A stretch of 64,000 nt of DNA, from NCBI GenBank assembly GCA_949388605.1, contig CASKJV010000004.1, forward strand, positions 1 through 64,000. Reading direction: 5' to 3'. The notes under the pieces were generated by a model. The model made no database searches. It was not told where the DNA came from and saw nothing but the letters and a program-made list of their open reading frames with translations. Each line of letters opens with the position of its first letter. The first letter of the stretch is position 1. A program made the position numbers and the translations under genes. Below are positions 27,905-36,577 of this stretch, piece after piece. The DNA is from an uncultured Clostridia bacterium. GTDB lineage: Bacteria > Bacillota > Clostridia > TANB77 > CAG-508.

Positions 27905-28450
27905 ATGGAAGAACTTTTTGATGTTTTAAATGAAAAAGGACAATATACAGGAAAAATAGAAACTAGAAAAAAATGTCATAAAGAGGGATTATGGCATAAA
28001 GCTGTTGTTGTTTTTATAATAAATTCAAAAGGGCAAGTATTATTACAAAAAAGAAGTGCTAATAAGAGAATGTGGCCTAATATGTGGGATGTAACAGCTG
28101 GAGGACATGTGTTGGCTGGCGAATTTGGCTTTCAAGCTATTATTAGAGAAACAAAAGAAGAATTGGGAATAGAATTAAATAAAGAAGAAATAACTTTTAT
28201 TGGCTCAACAATTTCAACTAATTATAAGGGAGATATTATAAGTAATCATTTTAATGAATGTTATATAGTAAATAAAAATATTGATGAAACTAAACTAAAA
28301 TTACAAATTGAAGAAGTTTCAGAAGTAAAATGGATAAATAGAAATGAAATTATTGAAAAAATTAATGATAATTATAATGGAATAACTGATAAAGAAGGAT
28401 GCTGGGAATATTTAATTAAATATTATGAATGGTTAGAAAACCAAAAATAG
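27905..28450 (+). CDS. Nudix hydrolase (isopentenyl-diphosphate isomerase-like group)
   Basis: 181 residues. The Nudix box is intact: GHVLAGE, seven residues, then RETKEELGI. HKAVVVFIINSKGQVLLQKR and MWDVTAGGHV match the Idi/YfcD branch of Nudix enzymes. The start follows TAGGAG. It pairs with the P-loop kinase. A second enzyme of the same branch occurs at 50213. The family covers isoprenoid isomerase and several nucleotide pyrophosphatases, and no isoprenoid genes are near. Confidence 0.85.
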   Translation: MEELFDVLNEKGQYTGKIETRKKCHKEGLWHKAVVVFIINSKGQVLLQKRSANKRMWPNMWDVTAGGHVLAGEFGFQAIIRETKEELGIELNKEEITFIGSTISTNYKGDIISNHFNECYIVNKNIDETKLKLQIEEVSEVKWINRNEIIEKINDNYNGITDKEGCWEYLIKYYEWLENQK

Positions 28451-28461
28451 AAATGTAAAGA

Positions 28462-28488
28462 ACCTCTTGTTGAAGAGGTCTTTTTTTT
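28462..28488 (+). terminator. Intrinsic terminator
   Basis: Stem ACCTCTT/AAGAGGT (28462-28468, 28473-28479), GTTG loop, run of eight T. Confidence 0.88.
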
Positions 28489-28896
28489 ACTAAGTTTTTT
28501 CTTACTATTCGATATATTAAATAATTCATAAAAAATTTTAAATAATTAAAAAATTTTGAGTGACGCGCAGTTTGGGAGTTTGATTTGTCTTTGCTAATAT
28601 TTAAATAACAATAATAATATTTTAATATACTTATAGTACTTTTAATCTTAAACGACCAGTAAGGAACGGTGAATTTTTTGAATTATTTAAAATTTATATC
28701 ACAGTTTAAATATTATTATAAAGAAGTTTAATATATTTTTATTTGTAACTCTTAGCGTCGCACATTCTGTACCCAAAATAATAACTGTGAATTGTAACTA
28801 TACAATAAAATATTTAAACTTTTTATGTAAATACTATAGAAAAATTATGGAAACTATGATAAAATAGCAAGAAAATTAATTAAAAGAAGGTTAATT
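28489..28896. other. Intergenic region with GC-richer islands and promoter
   Basis: No intact gene. Three stretches stand out against the AT background: GTGACGCGCAGTTTGGGAG near 28560, CGACCAGTAAGGAACGGTG near 28652, and TTAGCGTCGCACATTCTG near 28752. The middle one can be read as LKRPVRNGEFFELFKIYITV-stop, perhaps debris of a gene. The last 60 bases hold the promoter for the operon downstream. A structured RNA is another possibility. Confidence 0.4.
28837..28865 (+). promoter_or_regulatory. Promoter of the radical SAM/ATP-grasp operon
   Basis: Weak TAGAAA (28837-28842), 17 bp and extended TGA-TAAAAT (28860-28865). The spacer AATTATGGAAACTATGA is close to that of the promoter at 58657. TTTTTATGTAAA occurs just upstream. 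Confidence 0.55.
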
Positions 28897-30276
28897 ATGA
28901 ATATTTTATTAATAAATCCAAATAATATACCATTTTCAGAACCTCAATTATTAATAGAACCAATAGATATTATAAGTTTAGCAACATATTTGAAAGAAGT
29001 AAAAAACAAAGTCAAATTTTTAGATATGGATTGTAAAAAATTAAATTGTAATGATTTAATTGAGTATATTAATAACAGTTTTATGCCAGATATAGCAATA
29101 ATTTCATACGACTATCATATACCACTACATACAGAAAAAGCTTTAAAAAATATTGCTAATATATGTAATAAATTAAAGGAATATAATATTAAAATAATTA
29201 TGATAGGAAAAATAGTAACTTATAATCCTCAAATAATAAATACTATAAATTTTGACATCGGAATTATAGGAGAAGTTGAAAACACAATTGTAAATATTTT
29301 AAATGCAGAAATGAAAAATCTAGAAAAAGTAAATGGAATTGTTTTCAAAAAAAATAATGAAGTTATAATTAATTCTCCTAATAAAGAAAAATATAATTTA
29401 GATAAATTACCAATTCCAGATAGAGAATTTGTAAGAGTTGAAGATTATATAGATATAAGGAGTATGTTAACTAGTAGAGGATGTATAAATCAATGTAGCT
29501 TTTGTCCAACTTATAATTACTGGGGAGTATGGAGAAGCAAGAGTGCAGAAAATGTTGTAAAAGAAATAGAATATTTAATAAAAAATTATAATAGTAAAAA
29601 AATAATATTTTTAGATGATAATGCAACAGTAAATAAAAATAGAATGAAAGAAATAAGTAAAATTATTTTAGAAAAGAAAATAAATATAAAATTAGGATGT
29701 CTTGCAAGTATAAATACTTATGATAAAGAAACTTTTGAATTAATGTATAAAGCAGGATTTAGATGGCTTCACTTTGGAATAGAATCTGGAAGCCAAAAAG
29801 TAATAGAAAATAATAATAAAAGTTTTAATATAGAATATGCAAAAAAAGTTATAAAAGAAGTAAAACAAATGGGATATAGAGTTAGAACAAGTTTTATATT
29901 CGATTTACCTACAACTAAGAGAGAGGATATGAAAAAAACAATAGAATTTATATTAGAAACAGAGCCAGATGAAATAAGAGGACACTTCTTATCATTAAGA
30001 TTAGGAACAACAATATATAATAATTTATCAAAACAAGGAGAGCTCCCTACTCAATATATACATAGTGATAAACCATTATTAGAAAATGAAGAATATACAA
30101 ATATGGAATTATTACAAGATGTAGATTGTTTAGTAAATAAATTAATTAGTAGAGATTATAAAATAGTACGAGATGTAAAAGAGTGGGAAAATTTAGAAAA
30201 TTTAAGAAATCAAGAAGGTAAAATTAAATTCCTATCTTTTTGTCCTTCAAGATATGGAATTGATTGGGAGAAATAA
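28897..30276 (+). CDS. B12-binding-type radical SAM enzyme
   Basis: 459 residues. Residues 1-135 form a cobalamin-binding-like fold with YDYHIPLH in place of the DxHxxG motif, so cobalamin binding is uncertain. The radical SAM domain follows with C196-x3-C200-x2-C203 in TSRGCINQCSFC, and the later HFGIESGSQ is typical of the branch that includes methyltransferases and cyclases. It is the first gene of a packed operon. Its stop touches the next ATG. Methylation or a rearrangement of an unknown substrate is expected. Confidence 0.85.
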   Translation: MNILLINPNNIPFSEPQLLIEPIDIISLATYLKEVKNKVKFLDMDCKKLNCNDLIEYINNSFMPDIAIISYDYHIPLHTEKALKNIANICNKLKEYNIKIIMIGKIVTYNPQIINTINFDIGIIGEVENTIVNILNAEMKNLEKVNGIVFKKNNEVIINSPNKEKYNLDKLPIPDREFVRVEDYIDIRSMLTSRGCINQCSFCPTYNYWGVWRSKSAENVVKEIEYLIKNYNSKKIIFLDDNATVNKNRMKEISKIILEKKINIKLGCLASINTYDKETFELMYKAGFRWLHFGIESGSQKVIENNNKSFNIEYAKKVIKEVKQMGYRVRTSFIFDLPTTKREDMKKTIEFILETEPDEIRGHFLSLRLGTTIYNNLSKQGELPTQYIHSDKPLLENEEYTNMELLQDVDCLVNKLISRDYKIVRDVKEWENLENLRNQEGKIKFLSFCPSRYGIDWEK

Positions 30277-30852
30277 ATGAAAAAAGTAATAGGAATAACA
30301 GGATCAATTGGAAGTGGAAAAAGTTATGCAGTAAACATGTTTAAAAATATATGTAAAAAAAATAAAATAGATGCTGTTTTTATTAATGTAGATGATGTAA
30401 GAAGAAATATTTTAAAACAGGAAAATATAGATAGAGATGATCTTAATCGTAAGATATACAATAATGAAAAGGAAATGGAAAAGTATAAACAATTTATAAA
30501 TCCTAAAATAAGAGAATATCTAATTAAACAAATAAATGTAAATAATTGTTTTATATTTATTGAATGGGCATTGCTTATAGAAGATGAGTTTGAAGATATA
30601 GTAGATAGTATTATAATGATTGATTGTAAGCGAGAAATTCAAATTGAAAGACTAGAAAAAGGTGATTTAGGAAAAGAAGAAGTTATAAAAAGAATAAATT
30701 TGCAATTAACAAATAATCAAAAGAAAGAGAAAATAAAGAATATAAACAAAGAAACTTTTATTATTGATACCACTAATAATCCCGAAAGTGATGTATATGA
30801 AGAGGTTTTTTATATAATAGAAAAGGCTTACTCAAATTTGGCAAAAATATAA
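30277..30852 (+). CDS. Dephospho-CoA kinase-like P-loop kinase
   Basis: 191 residues. GITGSIGSGKSYAVNMF (6-22) is the CoaE-type Walker A, and FINVDDVRRNI, FINPKIREYL and IDCKREIQIERL follow in the order found in dephospho-CoA kinase. Key CoaE residues near the CoA site are changed (DADxxxH reads VDDVRR). It may therefore phosphorylate a different alcohol. Starts on the base after the upstream stop with GGGAG, so it is coupled to the radical SAM gene. Confidence 0.75.
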   Translation: MKKVIGITGSIGSGKSYAVNMFKNICKKNKIDAVFINVDDVRRNILKQENIDRDDLNRKIYNNEKEMEKYKQFINPKIREYLIKQINVNNCFIFIEWALLIEDEFEDIVDSIIMIDCKREIQIERLEKGDLGKEEVIKRINLQLTNNQKKEKIKNINKETFIIDTTNNPESDVYEEVFYIIEKAYSNLAKI

Positions 30853-30915
30853 AAGCATTTTTAATTTTATATCAATAAAGTATTATTATAAATTTTAAAG
30901 GAGTATAAAAAAATT

Positions 30916-31860
30916 ATGAATAGATATCCATTTTGCCTATTTAGAATACCAGAAAATGGTGGTAGAGTTTTATGGGAAATAACTAATACTTGTAATTATA
31001 ATTGTAGTTATTGCATATTTAGTAGTGAAACTAAAAAATATGAAGATGAATTAACAACTAATGAAGTAAAACAAGTAATAAAAGCTTTAAAAGAAAATAA
31101 TTTTACATATATAAAATTTACTGGTGGAGAACCATTTACTAGAAAAGATATGATAGAAATATTAGAGTATGCCTCTAATTTGGAATTTGATATGGATATA
31201 TCAACAAATGCTTCTCTAATTACAAAGGAAATAGCAATAGCATTAAAAAAGATTAAATTTGCAATGGTTCATGTTAGTTTAGATGGTTATAGTAAAGAAT
31301 TGCATGAATATGTAAGAGGAAAAAATACCTTTGAACCAACTTTAAGAGGAATAAAATATTTAACTGAAAATAATATTTATACAAGAATTGGAACTGTAAT
31401 ATATAAACAAAATGAAGATAAATTAGAAGAAATTATAAAACTTGTATTAAATTTAAATTGTAATGAAATTATATTTTCTTTTATGGAAGCAGATGGTAGA
31501 TTAGATGGAGATCAAACAATTATTTCTAAAAGAAAAATAGAAGATGTAAAAAAAGAAATTGAAAACTTAGCTATGAAATATAAAAATCAAATTAAAGTAA
31601 AATATAGTTTTTCAGAAAATAAAGTATGTAAATCAGAAGAAACTTGTCCAGCTGTAAATAAATTTTTATATATTAGTAATTTAGGCGAAGTTTCACCATG
31701 TAGCTGGGTAACCTCAAAATATCCAGAATATAAATCAAATATCAATTTAAAAAATAACAAATTTACAGAAATTATAAAATCAGAACCAATACAAAATTAT
31801 TTAAAATATCTAAAAGATCATAATATAAAAGGGTGTCCAGTAAATAGGAGAGATGTATGA
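30916..31860 (+). CDS. Radical SAM enzyme with SPASM-like C-terminus
   Basis: 314 residues. NTCNYNCSYC gives C26-x3-C30-x2-C33 for the SAM cluster, and FTGGEPF follows. The C-terminal quarter carries C-x-s-ETCPAV, GEVSPCSW and GCPVN cysteines, as in SPASM/twitch proteins of the MoaA, PqqE and peptide-modifying group, so at least one extra cluster is expected. It overlaps the next gene by 4 bases (ATGA). Peptide modification is possible because a serine-rich small protein is encoded two genes later. Confidence 0.85.
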   Translation: MNRYPFCLFRIPENGGRVLWEITNTCNYNCSYCIFSSETKKYEDELTTNEVKQVIKALKENNFTYIKFTGGEPFTRKDMIEILEYASNLEFDMDISTNASLITKEIAIALKKIKFAMVHVSLDGYSKELHEYVRGKNTFEPTLRGIKYLTENNIYTRIGTVIYKQNEDKLEEIIKLVLNLNCNEIIFSFMEADGRLDGDQTIISKRKIEDVKKEIENLAMKYKNQIKVKYSFSENKVCKSEETCPAVNKFLYISNLGEVSPCSWVTSKYPEYKSNINLKNNKFTEIIKSEPIQNYLKYLKDHNIKGCPVNRRDV

Positions 31861-32789
31861 TTATAAAATATATAAATAAACAAGAAAAACAAATAAATTT
31901 GAAATCTTTAGATACAGAAAATTTTAGCAGTATATCACAAATTTACTCTTTTACAACAGAAAATATTAGTGGATATTTTAAATGTATAGATTTTGAAAAT
32001 AAAAATATATTAACAGTTGCAGGTTCTGGAGATCATATTATAAATGCAATTTATTGTGGAGCCAAAAAAGTTGTTGGTTTTGATATAAATTATTTAGCAT
32101 TAATTTTTACAGAATTAAAATTAGTTGCATTAGAAAATTTAGAATATGAAGAATTTTTAAATTATTTTTTAATAAACGAAAAAAGCGATATTAATAAAAA
32201 TAGAAATGCTTTAAACTATGAAATATATGTAAACAAATTAGAAAAAGATTTATCTCATAAAGCAAAAGAATGTATGGAATTATTATATAAAGATTTTGAT
32301 AATGATGGATATGCTTTAAGAAATTCAAATATTTTTAATAATAAATATGATAATAATTCTTTAAAGATTAATTCAAATTTATATTTAAAAAGTGAATTTG
32401 AATTCAAAAAAGCAAAAGAAAAAATCAAAGATAAGGAGATAATTCTAATAAATTCTAGTTACCAAAATATAAGGCTAAAAGAGTTGTCAAACTCCAATAC
32501 CTATGATATAATCCTAATGTCAAATATTAGTGATTATATAAAAAATATATATAATGTAAAAACAAATTATTTAGAAAAATATATTGTGGATATTATATAT
32601 AATTTTAAAAAATCAAATACTAAAATTGTTTGTGCATATTTATATAATATTGGACAAGATAATTATAGGAGTGAAGTTGACAACCCTCTACTAAGGAAAA
32701 AAATATTTAACAATCTAAATATTACATATACTGAAGAGAGTTTTACCAGTGTAATAAAAAACTGCGTAGACAGTATAATTATAATTTAA
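31857..32789 (+). CDS. DUF3419/BtaA-like SAM-binding protein
   Basis: 310 residues. ILTVAGSGDHIINAIYCGAK followed by VVGFDINYLALIFTELKLVA closely follows the SAM-binding region of DUF3419 proteins, whose best-known member BtaA moves the 3-amino-3-carboxypropyl group of SAM onto diacylglycerol. The late part (DIILMSNISDYI) fits the second half of that fold. No betaine-lipid partner gene is seen. The acceptor could be a small molecule or peptide made by this operon. Start codon overlaps the upstream stop. Confidence 0.65.
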   Translation: MIIKYINKQEKQINLKSLDTENFSSISQIYSFTTENISGYFKCIDFENKNILTVAGSGDHIINAIYCGAKKVVGFDINYLALIFTELKLVALENLEYEEFLNYFLINEKSDINKNRNALNYEIYVNKLEKDLSHKAKECMELLYKDFDNDGYALRNSNIFNNKYDNNSLKINSNLYLKSEFEFKKAKEKIKDKEIILINSSYQNIRLKELSNSNTYDIILMSNISDYIKNIYNVKTNYLEKYIVDIIYNFKKSNTKIVCAYLYNIGQDNYRSEVDNPLLRKKIFNNLNITYTEESFTSVIKNCVDSIIII

Positions 32790-32809
32790 CACAAAAAGGA
32801 GGGGATTTT

Positions 32810-33229
32810 ATGTCAGAATCAAGAAATGGAGGAGAATCAAGATACTCATCATCAAGTTATAACAGTTATAGTAGCTTTAGTAGTGAATCAAGAGGAACAG
32901 AATCAAGAACACCAACTTATAGTGCTCCTAAATATGAAAGAATTACTCCTAAAGTTACATCAAATAGTTTAGATAAAAATAAAATTGTAAATCCAGTAAT
33001 CAATAAAAATAAAAGTACTGATATTGGAGTTATGAGAAGTCAAATAATTGATGAATTGTATCAAGAGTTTTTTACAGAGATTAGAGATGAAGTAAGACAA
33101 GAAATGCAAGATACTAAAGGAGAAATTGTTAGAGAAGTAGCAGAAGAGTTAAAAACAAAATTAAAAACAGATTTAAGAAAACAATTAATTGAAGGTAAAA
33201 ACATAGGGGAAAATAAAGATGGTAGGTAA
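32810..33229 (+). CDS. Serine-rich small protein with helical tail
   Basis: 139 residues. The first 45 are strongly Ser/Tyr/Arg/Glu-rich (for example SSSSYNSYSSFSSESRG) and likely unfolded. Residues about 70-135 form an amphipathic, charged helix (DEVRQEMQDTKGEIVREVAE). Strong AAAGGAGGGG start. It is flanked by a SAM-binding protein and an ATP-grasp ligase that overlaps it by 11 bases. It could be a ribosomal peptide substrate, a carrier or a scaffold. No cleavage motif is seen. Confidence 0.7.
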   Translation: MSESRNGGESRYSSSSYNSYSSFSSESRGTESRTPTYSAPKYERITPKVTSNSLDKNKIVNPVINKNKSTDIGVMRSQIIDELYQEFFTEIRDEVRQEMQDTKGEIVREVAEELKTKLKTDLRKQLIEGKNIGENKDGR

Positions 33230-34232
33230 TAACGAATTAGCACAATTACATACAAATCAAAGATTGTTTATAATGGAAATGCAATCCAGAGGAATTGATG
33301 TTGAGATTATCTACAAGGAAATGGAACTTATAAAAGCAGAGTATGGAAAGCATATAGAATGGATTTTAGACAGAGATTCTTCTATTACTCCATACTCTGT
33401 TTCTATTATCTGTGGTGATAAATATATAACAAAGAAAATTCTTGAAAGAGTAGAAATTAGTGTTCCAAGTGGAGAAAAGTTTTATCCAGAGGAAGCGAAA
33501 ATTGCTATATTTTATGCAAGAAAGATAGGATTTCCAGTTGTTATAAAACCTGTATTTGGATCTCATGGAGACAATATTTATATGGATATACAAAATGAGG
33601 AAGAATTAAAAAATATTATAAATAATGTTTTTGTAAATAATATAAAAAAACCTTTTATAATAGAAAAACAATTTGATGGAAAAGAATATAGAGTATTTTT
33701 AACGAAAAATGGAGATTACGCTGTGTTACATAGAGATCCAGCTTCTGTAATCGGAGATGGAAAACATACAATATCAGAATTAATAGAAATAGAAAATGAA
33801 AATAGAAAAGCAAGAACCAATTCTTTATGTCCAATTGCAGTTGATGAAATAACAGAAATTTATATGAACAAAAACAATATTTCTATGGATGATATACCAG
33901 AAAATAATAAGAAAGTATATTTAAGACATAATTCAAATGTTGCAAAAGGAGGATTATGCATAGATTATACCGATAAAATTCATAGTTCTGTTATAGAAAA
34001 CTGTAAAAAGATTTTAAATACATTTTCAGGTTTATCTTATGTAGGAATAGATTATATGAGCAAAAATATTGAAGTAAATCAAACACCAGAAATGTATAAT
34101 ATTGTTGAAGTAAATACAGTACCAGGAATACATATGCATATGAAACCAAGTCATGGAAAGCCAAGAAATATTGCCAAATATATGGTTGATATGATATTTC
34201 CTGAAACAATGGAGGAAAATAAAAATGACTAA
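33219..34232 (+). CDS. ATP-grasp ligase
   Basis: 337 residues. PVVIKPVFGSHGDNIYMD is the ATP-grasp glycine loop, IEKQFDGKEYRVFL the adenine region, and VGIDYM with IVEVNTVPGIHMH the Mg-binding acidic end. It is closest in pattern to cyanophycin synthetase and GshF-type amino acid ligases. It forms an amide (carboxylate + amine, through acyl phosphate). It overlaps the serine-rich gene by 11 bases and the methyltransferase by 8, so all are translated together. Confidence 0.85.
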   Translation: MVGNNELAQLHTNQRLFIMEMQSRGIDVEIIYKEMELIKAEYGKHIEWILDRDSSITPYSVSIICGDKYITKKILERVEISVPSGEKFYPEEAKIAIFYARKIGFPVVIKPVFGSHGDNIYMDIQNEEELKNIINNVFVNNIKKPFIIEKQFDGKEYRVFLTKNGDYAVLHRDPASVIGDGKHTISELIEIENENRKARTNSLCPIAVDEITEIYMNKNNISMDDIPENNKKVYLRHNSNVAKGGLCIDYTDKIHSSVIENCKKILNTFSGLSYVGIDYMSKNIEVNQTPEMYNIVEVNTVPGIHMHMKPSHGKPRNIAKYMVDMIFPETMEENKND

Positions 34233-34914
34233 ATTAAATTTATCTGAAAAATCTAAAAATTATTATGAAGAAAATGATATATATGAAATATTTAGTATTG
34301 CAGAAGATTATCCAAATAAGATATATAAAGCTTTATTACCTGAAATAAAAAATAAAATAGTACTAGACTTAGGTTGTGGAACAGGAAAATTTATGAGTAA
34401 ATTTCATAAAGATACAACTAAATATTATGGACTTGATTTATCTGAACAACAGCTAAATATTGCAAAAGAAAAAGTAAAAGATGATAATGTGGAATTTATA
34501 TGTTGTAGTGCAGAAAATATTCCTCTAGAGGATAACTCAATAGATTCCATTATTTCCACTTGGGTTTTAGGAACAATTCTAGAAGAGGATAGAAGAACTA
34601 AAGTTTTTAACGAAATGAGAAGAGTACTAAAAGAAAATGGAAGTATTTATTTAGTTGAAAACGATATTGGAGGAGAATTCGAAGAAATTAGAAATAGATA
34701 TCCTGATATAAGTAGAACTAAAAAATACAATAATTCATTAGAAAATAATGGATTTAAATGCTATAATAAATTTGAAACATATTTTAAATTTGATAGTAAA
34801 GAACAAGCTCAAAAAATATTCTCAAATATATGGGGAACTGAAATAGGAAAAAAAGTTTCAAAGGAAATAATAAAACAAAATATAGTTATTTACAAGACAA
34901 TGAAAAAATTATAA
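34225..34914 (+). CDS. Class I SAM-dependent methyltransferase
   Basis: 229 residues. VLDLGCGTGKFMSKF (about 44-58), YGLDLSEQQL and FICCSAENIPLEDNSIDSII are the methyltransferase motifs I-III of the UbiE/ArsM type. The ATG overlaps the ATP-grasp stop by 8 bases after TGGAGG. Last clear member of the 28.9-34.9 kb operon. No terminator follows directly, and about 190 bases of AT-rich sequence separate it from the next gene. Confidence 0.85.
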   Translation: MTKLNLSEKSKNYYEENDIYEIFSIAEDYPNKIYKALLPEIKNKIVLDLGCGTGKFMSKFHKDTTKYYGLDLSEQQLNIAKEKVKDDNVEFICCSAENIPLEDNSIDSIISTWVLGTILEEDRRTKVFNEMRRVLKENGSIYLVENDIGGEFEEIRNRYPDISRTKKYNNSLENNGFKCYNKFETYFKFDSKEQAQKIFSNIWGTEIGKKVSKEIIKQNIVIYKTMKKL

Positions 34915-35104
34915 TATAAAGATTGAAAATAACTTCTATTATGATTATAATATATTATAAATTATTTAATAAATAACAATTTAATATTTTAACAAAATAC
35001 TGGAATGTTATTGAACTTAAAGAGAAGATAACAGTTAGATAGAAAAAAGTTTTATGAGAATTTATTTTGAAAAATAACGTTTATAAATAGTGAGGAAAAA
35101 AGCT

Positions 35105-36163
35105 TTGAAAAAGAAAAATAAAGAAAAATTGCAATTAAAAAGAGAGCAGGAAAGAATAAAAAGGCAGGAAGAACAAAGAATAAAAAATTCACAAATTATA
35201 AGACAAATATCAGCGGAACAAATAAACAATTTAAAGCAATTTAATATAAGTACTTTTTCAGATAATGAAATAAGTAAAGAGAAAATGCTTGAGACATTAG
35301 AGGAACTTCTTAATATTATAGTAAAATCAAGTTATTTAGATGAAGTTACAAGAATGACAAGAATGAATGTTTCTAACGAATGGTTTGATAGAGATGTAGA
35401 CAAAGACTTTATTAGTGAAATATTAGGAAAAGAGTTAGAAAATGCTAAAAATGCCCCTACTGAAAGTATTGCTTTAAAAATTTGTTATTGGTCAAATAGA
35501 ATAGCACATCATCTTGAAAAAGAAGTTTTTGGTAAAGAAACTAGTGTAAAAATGAATGGACTATATTCAAAGTATTTTTTAAATCCAAAATATACTTATG
35601 ATGCTTTACTTACTAGAGAACGTTTAAAGGAAGGTAAATATAGTGAAGGTAATCCAATTTTAAAAGAAATATTACGAAAAGAAATAGGAAAATTTGAAGA
35701 AATTGAAACAATTAGTCAATTAAATGATGTATTTTTAGGTATTAATATTAGAAATGAATTATGGACTATAAAGCAACAAATGATAAAATTAATACTTTTA
35801 AGTATATCTAAAAATAAAAATTCATCTATAAAAGTAACTTCTGTGAATGAAAAGAAAGAATGTTCAATAGGAGGGAATGAATCACTTAGACTAATAATTC
35901 GTGAAATTAATGGTATTGCGCCTGTAGTTATGCATTGTAATAAAGAAAAAATTAATGAATACTTAAAATCGAAAGATCTTTCACTAATACCAGAAGAAAC
36001 AGATAAAAATTTAATAAGATTTGCTAGAAGAGGAAAAATTGGAATACATTTTGTATTAGACAAAGAAGGTTGCGATATTTTAGACTATGAAGCAGGTGAA
36101 CGAATAACAGCCAAAAGATTAAATAATATTTTGTATAGAGGTGAAACAGAAGATGAACGATAA
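35105..36163 (+). CDS. Hypothetical protein with basic N-terminus
   Basis: About 352 residues, not recognised. A lysine/glutamate-rich helical tail (1-45) is followed by a mostly helical body. The start is not obvious. GTG at 35090 has no ribosome site, whereas TTG at 35105 is 8 bases after GAGG and is preferred. The middle region TESIALKICYWSNRIAHHLE and the late NLIRFARRGKIGIHFVLD are the most distinctive pieces. The following small gene overlaps or abuts it, so the two probably act together. Confidence 0.6.
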   Translation: MKKKNKEKLQLKREQERIKRQEEQRIKNSQIIRQISAEQINNLKQFNISTFSDNEISKEKMLETLEELLNIIVKSSYLDEVTRMTRMNVSNEWFDRDVDKDFISEILGKELENAKNAPTESIALKICYWSNRIAHHLEKEVFGKETSVKMNGLYSKYFLNPKYTYDALLTRERLKEGKYSEGNPILKEILRKEIGKFEEIETISQLNDVFLGINIRNELWTIKQQMIKLILLSISKNKNSSIKVTSVNEKKECSIGGNESLRLIIREINGIAPVVMHCNKEKINEYLKSKDLSLIPEETDKNLIRFARRGKIGIHFVLDKEGCDILDYEAGERITAKRLNNILYRGETEDER

Positions 36164-36443
36164 AAAAATTTATGAATTAATTAAAAATAAGGACTTGAAA
36201 AAGGCTTTAGATGAAATGGAACAACAATTGAAAAAAGTATTAATTAATAAATTAAATAAAAGTGAAGAAAAAAGTTTTAATAGCACAACTAATATTATGG
36301 ACGTAATAGAATACTGTATAAAAACGAAACCAGAATATTATGATATATTAACATATTTAAGAAATATACTTTTTTTCGAGGACAAAACAGACTTAGAAAA
36401 AATATATGAATTAGCATATATTTATGATAATTTAAATCAATAA
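36153..36443 (+). CDS. Hypothetical small helical protein
   Basis: About 96 residues, all helical (KDLKKALDEMEQQLKKVL; YYDILTYLRNILFF). Not recognised. Its size and helix pattern resemble HEPN-like or antitoxin-like partners, but no RxxxxH motif is seen. ATG at 36153 lies 11 bases before the upstream stop after GAGGTGAAA. An in-frame ATG at 36141 is possible. Overlap with the larger unknown gene suggests a two-component unit. Confidence 0.6.
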   Translation: MNDKKIYELIKNKDLKKALDEMEQQLKKVLINKLNKSEEKSFNSTTNIMDVIEYCIKTKPEYYDILTYLRNILFFEDKTDLEKIYELAYIYDNLNQ

Positions 36444-36471
36444 ACTTTTTGTACTTTTCTTTACACTTCAC

Positions 36472-36534
36472 AGTTATACAGAGGAAAAATAAGCAACTTA
36501 AATATATTAAAAAAATTGAGAATGTAAAGAGTGC
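36472..36534 (+). repeat. AGTTATAYAGAG intergenic motif, copy B
   Basis: AGTTATACAGAG (36472-36483), then AACTTAAATATATTA and a final AAAGAGTG, in the same order as copies at 15787 and 54619. It lies before the MazG-like gene. Confidence 0.5.
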
Positions 36535-36577
36535 TTCTTTTTCTCTATAAATTAAAAAATAAAATAGGAGAATTAAA

